A stretch of 39,334 nucleotides of DNA from Reyranella massiliensis 521 (GTDB lineage Bacteria; Pseudomonadota; Alphaproteobacteria; Reyranellales; Reyranellaceae): the NCBI GenBank assembly GCA_945860205.1, contig CAMARK010000042.1, forward strand, positions 1 to 39,334, read 5' to 3'. Both the position numbers and the translations under genes were made by a program. Positions 16,020 through 23,269 of the stretch are shown here, piece after piece (positions within the stretch are counted from its first letter, which is position 1; the number at the start of each line of letters is the position of its first letter). The notes under the pieces are model-generated. The model searched no databases, was not told the origin of the DNA, and worked only from the letters and a program-made list of their open reading frames with translations.

Positions 16020-17071
16020 TCGGCCGCCGCGCGTTTGTCGCGGCGAGTGTGCTGACGCCGCTGGAGGCCTATTCTCAAAGCTCGTGGGCGCAGAGCCCGT
16101 GGAAGGGCTACTACGCAACCGGCACGACGCAGCGCGCGGTTCGGTTCGCCGGCAGCGACGGCGCGATGCTCGCCGGCACGTTGCTGCTGCCGCGTTGGAG
16201 CGAGCTACAAAAAGTGCCGGGCGTGGTGCTGATTGCCGGCAGCGGGCCGACCGACCGCGACGGCAACAACCCGCTCGTGCCTGAACGCATCGATCTCCTG
16301 AAGCAGATCGCCGAGCTGCTGGCGGCGGCCGGCATCGCCAGCCTGCGCTACGACAAGCGCGGTATCGGCGGCTCCACGCCGCGCCCCACCGGCTCGCTGG
16401 AAGAGCAGGAACGATTCTTCGCCTGGGACAATTTCGTGGGCGACGTGGCCACCGCGCATCGCGAGTTGCTCCGGCACGACGAGATCAAGCCCTACGCCAC
16501 CGCGCTGCTGGGACACAGCGAAGGCGGCCTGCTCGCGCTGGCTGCCGCCGGGCCGCTGTCAGCCAAGGCGATGGGATCGCGCAAGCTGCATGGGCTGGTT
16601 CTCGCCGCGACGCCGGGGCGTCCGTTGGCCGACATCGTGCGCGCCCAGATCGCGCGCGGTGCGCCGTCGCTGGTCGAGCCGGCCGACCGCACGATGAACA
16701 CGATCATGACGAGCGGCCGCGTGCCCGCCGGCCTGCCGCGTGAGCAACAGGCGCTGTTTCCGCCCTATGCCGGGCCGTTCCTCCAAAGTGGGCTGGCGTT
16801 CGATCCGGCCAAGGCGCTGGCCGCTCTGGATCTCGCCTGCCTGATCCTGCAGGGCGCCGCCGACCACCAGGTCGTGCCGATGGTCGATGTCCAGCCACTG
16901 ATCGATGCACTCGGCCAACGAAACGGGCCGGGCGAGGCCGTGATCGTGGCTTCCGTCAGCCACAATCTCAAACGCGTCACGGGGCCCAGCGATCCGGGCT
17001 TCGCCGGGCCGGTGGCACCGGCCGTCGCCGACAAGCTCACGAGCTGGCTGCGTCCGCTGCTGGGTGCTTGA
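16016..17071 (+). CDS. alpha/beta hydrolase, probably exported
   Basis: The 351-residue protein begins with RRAFVAASVLTPLEAYSQS, a twin-arginine-like or lipoprotein-free signal sequence, suggesting export. The fold is alpha/beta hydrolase: oxyanion strand VVLIAGSGPTDRDGNNPL, RYDKRGIGGS, nucleophile elbow GHSEGG (near residue 166), acid in GAADHQVVPMVD, and histidine in SVSHNLKRV. This resembles peptidase/esterase members with a GSGPTDRDGN loop; no specific substrate can be assigned. Its ATG overlaps the HIT stop codon. Confidence 0.85.
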   Translation: MIGRRAFVAASVLTPLEAYSQSSWAQSPWKGYYATGTTQRAVRFAGSDGAMLAGTLLLPRWSELQKVPGVVLIAGSGPTDRDGNNPLVPERIDLLKQIAELLAAAGIASLRYDKRGIGGSTPRPTGSLEEQERFFAWDNFVGDVATAHRELLRHDEIKPYATALLGHSEGGLLALAAAGPLSAKAMGSRKLHGLVLAATPGRPLADIVRAQIARGAPSLVEPADRTMNTIMTSGRVPAGLPREQQALFPPYAGPFLQSGLAFDPAKALAALDLACLILQGAADHQVVPMVDVQPLIDALGQRNGPGEAVIVASVSHNLKRVTGPSDPGFAGPVAPAVADKLTSWLRPLLGA

Positions 17072-17134
17072 GTATGTAGGCTTGATCGGGTGCCGGAGCG
17101 GGTTGATCATCAGCCCAAAGACGGAGGAAGCGAC

Positions 17135-18001
17135 ATGAGCGTTACGACGCGTCCCGTGACCCAGGCGGTCGGTGCGGAAATCTCCGGTGTCGATCTCAGG
17201 TCGTTCAGCGATCAGGATTTCGCCGCGATCGAACGCGCCTGGTATGCCCATTCGATGATCCTGCTGCGCGGCCAGAAGCTCAGCGACGACGATCTGCTGG
17301 CTTTCAGCCGGCGCTTCGGTGACCTCGATCCGCCGCCCAACCAGGAGCGAGGCCGCATCAGCCCACCGGGCTATCCCGACATCTACGTCGTCTCCAACGT
17401 ACTCGACGCCAAGGGCGATCCGATTGGCGCGCTAGGCGACGGTGAGGCCGTCTGGCACACCGACATGAGCTATCTCGACACGCCGCCCGACGCCTCGATG
17501 CTTTATTCGCTGGAGATCCCCTCGACCGGCGGCAACACCTGGTTCACCAGCATGCAGGCCGCTTGCGACGCACTGCCGGTCGAGTTGCGCAAGAAGATCG
17601 AAGGCCGCCGCGTCAAGCACGACGGCACCTACAATTCCGGCGGCTACCTGCGCAAGGGCGTGACGCCGACCGACGATCCGATGGTGGCGCCGGGCGCCTG
17701 GCATCCGGCGATCCTGCGGCATCCGGTCAACGGCCGCGCCACGCTCTATCTCGGCCGGCGCCGCAACTCCTATGTCGAGGGTTATTCGCGCGCGGAGTCC
17801 GAGGCCGTGCTCGAAGCGCTGTGGGCGCACGTGACCCAGAAGCGCTTCATCTACGAGCATGTCTGGAAACTGGGCGACCTCGTGATGTGGGACAACCGCT
17901 CGACCATGCATCGCCGCGATCCGTTCGACAGCTCGCAGCGCCGCCTTATGCACCGCACCCAGATCAAGGGTTCGCACAGACCGATGGCCTTCGCGGCCTG
18001 A
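17135..18001 (+). CDS. TauD/TfdA-family Fe(II)/2-oxoglutarate dioxygenase
   Basis: This family couples 2-oxoglutarate decarboxylation to hydroxylation of a substrate such as taurine or an aryloxyacetate. The 288-residue protein has the HxD iron ligands in VWHTDMSY (near residue 108) and the distal His plus 2-oxoglutarate-binding Arg region in WDNRSTMHRRDPFD with RRLMHRTQIKG. The ATG at 17135 follows GGAGG closely; a GTG 45 nt upstream is less likely. It lies 42 nt before the FAD oxidase gene on the same strand, so the two may form a unit. Substrate unknown. Confidence 0.88.
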   Translation: MSVTTRPVTQAVGAEISGVDLRSFSDQDFAAIERAWYAHSMILLRGQKLSDDDLLAFSRRFGDLDPPPNQERGRISPPGYPDIYVVSNVLDAKGDPIGALGDGEAVWHTDMSYLDTPPDASMLYSLEIPSTGGNTWFTSMQAACDALPVELRKKIEGRRVKHDGTYNSGGYLRKGVTPTDDPMVAPGAWHPAILRHPVNGRATLYLGRRRNSYVEGYSRAESEAVLEALWAHVTQKRFIYEHVWKLGDLVMWDNRSTMHRRDPFDSSQRRLMHRTQIKGSHRPMAFAA

Positions 18002-18043
18002 TCAAAAGAAACAAGAACGAACCAAGAGCAGCGGGAGGGGACC

Positions 18044-19636
18044 ATGAGGCGGCAGAAGAAATTCTATGCCTGGGGCTATGCCGACGAGGATCTGTCGCCG
18101 GAGGAGATCAAGCCCTGGGAGGCCGAGATCGCCCAGCGCTACGGGCTTTCCGGCTTCGACGTGACGCCGCCGCCCAGGGCCGACGAGATCACCTTGCGCA
18201 AGCCCAGGCTCGATGTGCCCGCGGCGCTGCAGTCGATGGTACGCACCGATCACCTGACCCGGCTGGAGCATAGCTACGGCAAGGCGGGCTTCGATGCCAC
18301 GCGCATGTTCATGCGCTCCGTGCCCAACCCGCCCGACGCCGTGGCCTTCCCTGGGACCGAACAGGAAGTGATCGAAGTCCTCGACTGGTGCGATCGGATC
18401 GGTGCCAAGGCGATCCCCTACGGCGGCGGCTCGTCGGTCGTGAAGGGCATCGAGCCCGCGGCTTCCTTCGACAAGGTCGTCACGATCTCGATGCGCCACA
18501 TGGACAAGGTGCTGGAGGTCGATGCGGTGAGCCATGCCGCCCGCATCCAGGGCGGCATCTACGGCCCCGCCATCGAGGACGCGCTGCGCGACACGCCATT
18601 CACCATGCGCCACTACATGCAGGCCTATCGCTGCTCGACGTTGGGCGGCTGGATCGCCACGCGTTCGGGCGGCCATTACGCCACGCTTTACACCCATATC
18701 GACGATTTCGTTGAGAGCACGCGCGTGGTGACGCCCCAGGGCACGCTCGTGTCGCGCCGCCTGCCGGGCTCCGGCGCCGGTCCCTCGCCCGACCGGATGT
18801 TCATCGGCTCCGAGGGCATTTTGGGCATCATCACCGAGGCCTGGGTGCGGCTGCGCAAGAAGCCCACCTTCCGCGCGTCGGCCAGTGTCCGCTTCAAGGA
18901 TTTCTTCACCGGCGCCGACGCGGTGCGCGAGATCACCCAGGCAGGGCTCTACCCCGCCAACTGCCGCCTGCTCGAGGCCCGCGAGGCGCTGCCCGGCATC
19001 CCGTGGAGCAGCGAAGAGGCGGTGCTGGTGCTGGCCTTCGAATCGGCCGACCATCCGCTCGATGCCTGGATGGCACGGGCGCTGGAAATCTGCCGCGATC
19101 ATGGTGGCGTGGCCGACGCGAGCGGCGGCGACGACGAGAATGCCCACCGCAGTGGCGCCGCCGGCGCCTGGCGCAACAAGTTCATCCGCGCGCCCCACTA
19201 CAGCGAGCATGCCGTGGCGCGCGGGATTCTAAGCTCGACCTTCGAGACATCGATGACCTGGGAGCGCGTCCCCGATTTCCACCAGAAGATCACCAGGATC
19301 GCCAAGGACACGATCAAGCGCGTCACCGGGCGCGAAGGCACCGTCACATGCCGCTTCACGCACGTCTATCCCGACGGGCCCTGCCTTTATTTCACCTTCG
19401 GCGGCATCCTCGACAAGACGAAGGCGTTGGACCAGTTCATGGAAGTGCTGAGCACCTGCACGGCCGCGACCGTCGAGCATGGCGGCACGACCACGCATCA
19501 CCACGCCGTCGGCCGCTTCCACCGGCCGTTCTACGACAAGCAGCGTCCCGAGCTGTTCGCCCGGGCGCTGCGCGGGGCCAAGCGCGAACTCGATCCCAAG
19601 GGGATGATGAACCCCGGCGTGCTGATCGATCCGTGA
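18044..19636 (+). CDS. FAD-binding oxidase, alkyldihydroxyacetone-phosphate-synthase-like
   Basis: A 530-residue flavoprotein of the vanillyl-alcohol-oxidase fold. The N-terminus (FYAWGYADEDLSPEEI) and overall layout resemble the alkyl-DHAP synthase/GlcD group. FAD-binding features are IPYGGGSSVVKGIEP (near residue 125), then YGPAIEDALRD, and GSEGILGIITEAWVRL (near 255); the C-terminus ends in LDPKGMMNPGVL, typical of the family. Bacterial relatives more often oxidise 2-hydroxy acids or are uncharacterised, so ether-lipid synthesis is only one possibility. Preceded by a TauD-type dioxygenase and followed 28 nt later by a GFA-type gene. Confidence 0.85.
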   Translation: MRRQKKFYAWGYADEDLSPEEIKPWEAEIAQRYGLSGFDVTPPPRADEITLRKPRLDVPAALQSMVRTDHLTRLEHSYGKAGFDATRMFMRSVPNPPDAVAFPGTEQEVIEVLDWCDRIGAKAIPYGGGSSVVKGIEPAASFDKVVTISMRHMDKVLEVDAVSHAARIQGGIYGPAIEDALRDTPFTMRHYMQAYRCSTLGGWIATRSGGHYATLYTHIDDFVESTRVVTPQGTLVSRRLPGSGAGPSPDRMFIGSEGILGIITEAWVRLRKKPTFRASASVRFKDFFTGADAVREITQAGLYPANCRLLEAREALPGIPWSSEEAVLVLAFESADHPLDAWMARALEICRDHGGVADASGGDDENAHRSGAAGAWRNKFIRAPHYSEHAVARGILSSTFETSMTWERVPDFHQKITRIAKDTIKRVTGREGTVTCRFTHVYPDGPCLYFTFGGILDKTKALDQFMEVLSTCTAATVEHGGTTTHHHAVGRFHRPFYDKQRPELFARALRGAKRELDPKGMMNPGVLIDP

Positions 19637-19664
19637 AGACCCTTCAACCTTCGGAGATCCTTCG

Positions 19665-20072
19665 ATAGCCAAGAAAACCTGCAAGGGAAGCTGCCACTGC
19701 GGCACGGTCCGCTACGAAGCCGATATCGACCTCAGTGCCGGCACGGGAAAGTGCAACTGCTCGATCTGCTGGAAGCGGCGACTATGGAGCGCCTCGGTCA
19801 AGCCGGACGCTTTTCGCCTGATCCTAGGCAAGGACAATCTGTCGGACTATCAGTTCGCGACCAAGAGCGGCCATCACCGGTTCTGCAAGACCTGCGGCGT
19901 GGCCGCGTTCGGCGATGGCTATGTCGAGCAGATCGGCGGTGCCTTCGTGTCGATCAACCTCGCCTGCCTCGACGACGTCGATCCGGCCGACCTCGTCCAG
20001 GCGCCCATCAAGTACATGGATGGGCGCCACGACAATTGGTTCAACGAACCGGCTGAAAAGCGTCACCTCTGA
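19665..20072 (+). CDS. GFA-family zinc-binding protein with ATA in place of a start codon
   Basis: The frame encodes a complete 135-residue GFA (glutathione-dependent formaldehyde-activating-like) protein with all expected zinc ligands: KGSCHCGTVRYEA near the start, CNCSICWK near residue 30, and CKTCGVAAFGDG near residue 75. No ATG, GTG or TTG occurs between the upstream in-frame stop and the first zinc ligands. The codon at the expected initiator position, just before AKKTCKGSC, is ATA, and GGAG lies about 9 nt upstream. Either AUA initiates, a point mutation silenced the gene, or the base is a sequence error. It lies 28 nt after the FAD oxidase gene. Confidence 0.7.
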   Translation: MAKKTCKGSCHCGTVRYEADIDLSAGTGKCNCSICWKRRLWSASVKPDAFRLILGKDNLSDYQFATKSGHHRFCKTCGVAAFGDGYVEQIGGAFVSINLACLDDVDPADLVQAPIKYMDGRHDNWFNEPAEKRHL

Positions 20073-20085
20073 CCGGTGGCGCCCG

Positions 20086-20511
20086 CTAGGTCCTGTCGCT
20101 GCGATAGACCGCGTTCTGGGCCCGCGTGTCGGCGATCGAGAACCAGCGATGCTGGTTGGCGCGGAACTGGCGCCAGTTCTCCAGGACCTTCTTGAACTGC
20201 GGACTCTGCGCCGCCTCGTCGTCGAGTACGGCTTCCAGCGCCACCCGCAATGCCTTGATGATGTCGTCATTCAGCACCGACAGCTGCGTGCCGGCCGCCA
20301 CCAGGCGGGCGATGGCCACGGCGTTCCTGGCGTCATAGGACGCCAGCATCTCCGTCATCGCATAGCTGCAGGCGCATTTCAGGACCGCCTGGTAGCGCGG
20401 CGGCAGGCTCGCCCAGGCCGCCTTGCCGATGAAGAGCAGGTTGACCGCCTCGAGCTCCATGACGCCCGGCGTATAGTAGTACTTGGCGACCTTGTTGAAA
20501 CCGAGCTTCGA
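20086..20511 (-). pseudogene. C-terminal remnant of a TRAP transporter solute-binding protein (DctP type)
   Basis: The frame reads SKLGFNKVAKYYYTPGV, then continues about 125 residues to the stop, matching the C-terminal third of the TRAP binding proteins for mannitol/chloroaromatic-type substrates (YYYxPG, SYDARNAVAIARLVAAGTQL, FKKVLENWRQFRANQHRWF). The signal peptide and two thirds of the protein are missing; the upstream sequence switches abruptly at about 20510 to the start of a short-chain dehydrogenase. No TRAP membrane genes are present. Gene fragment left by a deletion. Confidence 0.85.
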
Positions 20512-20617
20512 AGCCGTTCAGCACGATGTGACAGCCTTCGGCCGCGAGCCGCTCCGCCATGGCGTAGCCCAGGCCCTGCGTCGAGCCGGTGATGACCGCG
20601 CATTTTCCCTTCAGCAT
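20510..20617 (-). pseudogene. N-terminal remnant of an SDR (3-hydroxybutyrate dehydrogenase-like)
   Basis: The first 36 codons read like an intact short-chain dehydrogenase N-terminus: MLKGKCAVITGSTQGLG with the NAD-binding TGxxxGxG motif, and ending HIVLNGF, typical of 3-hydroxybutyrate dehydrogenases. After NGF the sequence joins a TRAP binding-protein fragment in another frame, with the palindrome GCTTCGAAGC at the joint. The catalytic Ser-Tyr-Lys part is lost. The ATG is 8 nt after the stop of the LacI-type gene, so this was once the second gene of a LacI-controlled operon. Confidence 0.85.
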
Positions 20618-20625
20618 GTGGTCCT

Positions 20626-21651
20626 TCAGGTGCTCTCGCGCTGGACGATCTCGAAGCCGACATCGATGCGGATGCGTTCAGGCGATGCGCCCAGCAGGAG
20701 GTTGACGAGGAGTTCGGCGCTGCGCCGGCCGATCTCGTGTCGCGGAATCCGCAGCGTCGTCACGGTGGGAACGGCGTGGCGCAGCAGATCGAGGTCGTCG
20801 AAGCTTGCGATGGCGACGCGGCCCGGAACCGCCCAGCCGCGGCGCTGGCACTCGAACAGCGCACCAACGGCGAGCACGTCGCCGGCGAAGAAGCCGGCAT
20901 CGAGGCCGGGATGCGTCTGGATCAGCCGCACCAAGGCATCGCCGCCCTCGCTGAAGCCGCCGGGCGCTTCCAGGACGAGGCTGGGGTCGGCCGGCAGGCC
21001 GAGCTCCTTCAACGCCGCGAAGTAGCCGCTACGGCGCTCTTCCGAACGATCGTTATCGCGCAGCGGCAGGGTCACGAAGCCGATCTTGCGGTAGCCGAGG
21101 CGGCCGAGATGGGCGGTCATCGCCCGCGCCGCCTCGAAGTTGGAATAGCTCACGGCCATATCGAGCGGCTCGACCGGCAGGTTGCCGGTCTCGATCACCG
21201 GCACGCCGGTCTTGGCGACGAGGTCGCGGACCCCCTTGGTGTGCATCGTGTTGTGCAGGACGAGGCCGCAGACGCGCTGGGCGAGCAGCGCCGAGACCAG
21301 CGCCTCCTCGTCGTCTAGCCGATGTCCGCTGTTGGCGATCATCAGGTGAAAGCCGTTGCCGCGCAGGACGTCGGAGATGGCCTGGATCATGTTGGCGTAG
21401 AGCGAGTTCTGGATGCTCGGCACGATCAGGCCGACAACGTTCGAGCGCTTGGACGACAGGCTGCCGGCGATGCGGTTGGGCAGATAGCCGAACTCGCGCA
21501 CCGCGGCGTCGACCTTGCGCCGCATCTTCTCCGACACTGTCGATGGCGCGCGCAGCGCGCGCGACACGGTCATGGGCGAGACGCCAGCGTGACGGGCGAT
21601 GTCGCTCATCTTGATATCGTCGCCACCGTTTCGCTTTGCCTTGCGGCTCAT
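20626..21651 (-). CDS. LacI-family transcriptional regulator
   Basis: The 341-residue protein has an N-terminal LacI helix-turn-helix (IKMSDIARHAGVSPMTVSRALR), the hinge helix (NRIAGSLSSKRSNVVGLI), and a periplasmic-binding-protein-like sugar/acid sensing domain with conserved FFAGDVLAVGALFECQRRGW and ASFDDLDLLRHAVPTVTTLR. The ATG at 21651 has GGAG about 10 nt upstream; an ATG at 21669 is an alternative. It is divergent from the 3-hydroxyisobutyrate-dehydrogenase-like gene, and a near-perfect palindrome lies between them. Its former downstream genes are reduced to fragments, so the divergent gene may now be its main target. Confidence 0.92.
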   Translation of the reverse strand: MSRKAKRNGGDDIKMSDIARHAGVSPMTVSRALRAPSTVSEKMRRKVDAAVREFGYLPNRIAGSLSSKRSNVVGLIVPSIQNSLYANMIQAISDVLRGNGFHLMIANSGHRLDDEEALVSALLAQRVCGLVLHNTMHTKGVRDLVAKTGVPVIETGNLPVEPLDMAVSYSNFEAARAMTAHLGRLGYRKIGFVTLPLRDNDRSEERRSGYFAALKELGLPADPSLVLEAPGGFSEGGDALVRLIQTHPGLDAGFFAGDVLAVGALFECQRRGWAVPGRVAIASFDDLDLLRHAVPTVTTLRIPRHEIGRRSAELLVNLLLGASPERIRIDVGFEIVQREST

Positions 21652-21699
21652 CTTGGTCGCGCTCCGCATTGACGCTTTCGAGACCCTGAGATTATAGGA

Positions 21700-21713
21700 T
21701 GGTAGCGATACCA
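21700..21713. promoter_or_regulatory. candidate LacI-family operator
   Basis: TGGTAGCGATACCA is palindromic at 12 of 14 positions, with arms TGGTA/TACCA and a central CG, the pattern bound by LacI/GalR regulators. It lies between the divergent LacI-type gene and the dehydrogenase gene, about 39 nt before the latter's ATG. Binding there would repress either promoter. Confidence 0.6.
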
Positions 21714-21751
21714 AGAGAACGACAGAGTGCGACGGCAGACGGAGGAACGAC

Positions 21752-22648
21752 ATGGCTGGTGAAATACTGGGATTCGTCGGCGTCGGACGAATGGGCGGCC
21801 CGATGGCCTCGCGCCTGCTCGACGCCGGCCATCGCCTCTGCGTCTATGACCTGTCCGAAGCGGCGACCGCGCCCTTGGTGGCGCGTGGCGCCCAGCTCGC
21901 GGCCTCACCGGCCGAGGTCGCCTCGGTCGCCGGCACCGTCTTCATCAGCCTGCCGACCCCTGACGTGGTGAGACAGGTCGTGCTGGGCGGCAACGGCGGC
22001 ATCATCAACGGTTCCAGCGTCCGGCTCGTGATCGACCTGTCGACCACCGGACCGGGCGTCGCCACCGAGGTGGCGGCCCAGCTCGCCGAGCGGCGGATCG
22101 GCTGGGTCGATGCCCCGGTGAGCGGCGGCGTGACCGGCGCCAAGGCCGGGACGCTCGCCATCATGGTGTCGTGCCCGACGGCGACCCTGCAGAAGGTGGA
22201 GCCGGTGCTGAAGGTGTTCGGCCGGCCGTTCCATGCCGGCGAGAAGCCCGGCCTCGCCCAGACGGCGAAGCTGGCGAACAATCTCCTCGCGGCAGCGGCG
22301 CTGGTGGCCACGTCGGAGGTCATGGCGATGGGGGTCAAGGCCGGGCTCGATGCCAAGGTGCTGATCGACATCATCAACGCCTCGAGCGGACGCAACAGCG
22401 CCACGCAGGACAAGTTTTCCCGCGCGGTGCTGCCGGGCACCTTCGATTTCGGCTTCACCACCGGCCTGTCCTATAAAGACGTTCGCCTCTGCGTCGACGA
22501 AGCCGAGGCCATGGGTGTGCCCATGGTCGTGGGCGCCGCGGTCCGCCAGATGCTGGCCGTCACCAAGGCGAGGTTTGGCGCCGATTCGGACTTTACCTTC
22601 GTGGCCAAAGTCCTGGAGGAGTGGGCTGGAGTCGAGATCCGCGGCTAA
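21752..22648 (+). CDS. NAD(P)-dependent beta-hydroxyacid dehydrogenase (3-hydroxyisobutyrate dehydrogenase-like)
   Basis: Oxidises a 3-hydroxy acid or reduces the semialdehyde. The 298-residue protein opens with the Rossmann motif GFVGVGRMGGPMASRLL, has the substrate motif VDAPVSGGVTGAKAGTLAIM (near residue 120), and the catalytic lysine in KLANNLLAAA (near 172). Helical C-terminal domain intact. GGAGG 6 nt upstream supports the ATG. Divergent from the LacI-type gene and probably controlled by the operator at 21700. Members include 3-hydroxyisobutyrate, tartronate semialdehyde and glyoxylate reductases; the substrate here is open. Confidence 0.9.
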   Translation: MAGEILGFVGVGRMGGPMASRLLDAGHRLCVYDLSEAATAPLVARGAQLAASPAEVASVAGTVFISLPTPDVVRQVVLGGNGGIINGSSVRLVIDLSTTGPGVATEVAAQLAERRIGWVDAPVSGGVTGAKAGTLAIMVSCPTATLQKVEPVLKVFGRPFHAGEKPGLAQTAKLANNLLAAAALVATSEVMAMGVKAGLDAKVLIDIINASSGRNSATQDKFSRAVLPGTFDFGFTTGLSYKDVRLCVDEAEAMGVPMVVGAAVRQMLAVTKARFGADSDFTFVAKVLEEWAGVEIRG

Positions 22649-22696
22649 CCCAGATAGTGTCCGTGATACTGGCTGGAATCTTAGAGGATATTCGAA

Positions 22697-23269
22697 GTGA
22701 CTGCGTTGCAAACAATGACTCTCACGCTGAGTCGTTGCTGCCCGGGTGACCGCGCTGACTTCATCGGCCTCGAGCTCGATCCAGAGGTGATGCATTTTCT
22801 CAATGGCAGTGCGGTCGACCATTAGAAGACCGACCCGAAGAACGTAACATTCCTCATGCCGAGAGGATCAGAGCCCCATGTTTGGACGGCGCGGCGAACA
22901 GCCACCAACGCCTTCGTCGGATGGTTCTGCTTGTTTCCGGAGACCAAGGCGCTAGCCGAGATCGGATTTCGCCTGCGCCGGGAGGATTGGGGTCAGGGAT
23001 TAGCGTCGGAAGGAGCTTCGGCTCTTATCAACTGGGGTTTCAGCAGCGCCGGCTACGACAAGGTCATCGCCTGCACCATGGCAGTGAACCACGGCTCGCG
23101 CCGCGTGTTGGAAAAGATCGGAATGAAACACGCCCGCACGGACTTCCCCGACTTTCCCGCCGGCATCCCGGGCGCCGAGGAAGGCGAAGTTTGGTACGAA
23201 TTGCTGCGCTCGGAGTGGCCCCTCATTACGCCGCGAGGGCAGCACGGGGTTGCGGGCGGCGATAGCTGA
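22697..23269 (+). pseudogene. GNAT acetyltransferase (RimJ/RimL-like) with in-frame amber codon
   Basis: One continuous frame of 190 codons from a GTG with AGAGGA 8 nt upstream reads as a full RimJ/RimL-type N-acetyltransferase, except for a TAG at 22823-22825 (codon 43), between FLNGSAVDH and KTDPKNVTFLMP. Downstream it keeps FVGWFCLFPE, the acetyl-CoA-binding region RREDWGQGLASEGASALI, and VNHGSRRVLEKIGM. The usual motif near here, ending strand 2, spans the stop. An ATG at 22856 would give a 137-residue protein lacking the N-terminal strand. The 3' end overlaps the comM 3' end by 44 nt in opposite direction. Most simply a recent pseudogene. Confidence 0.75.
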
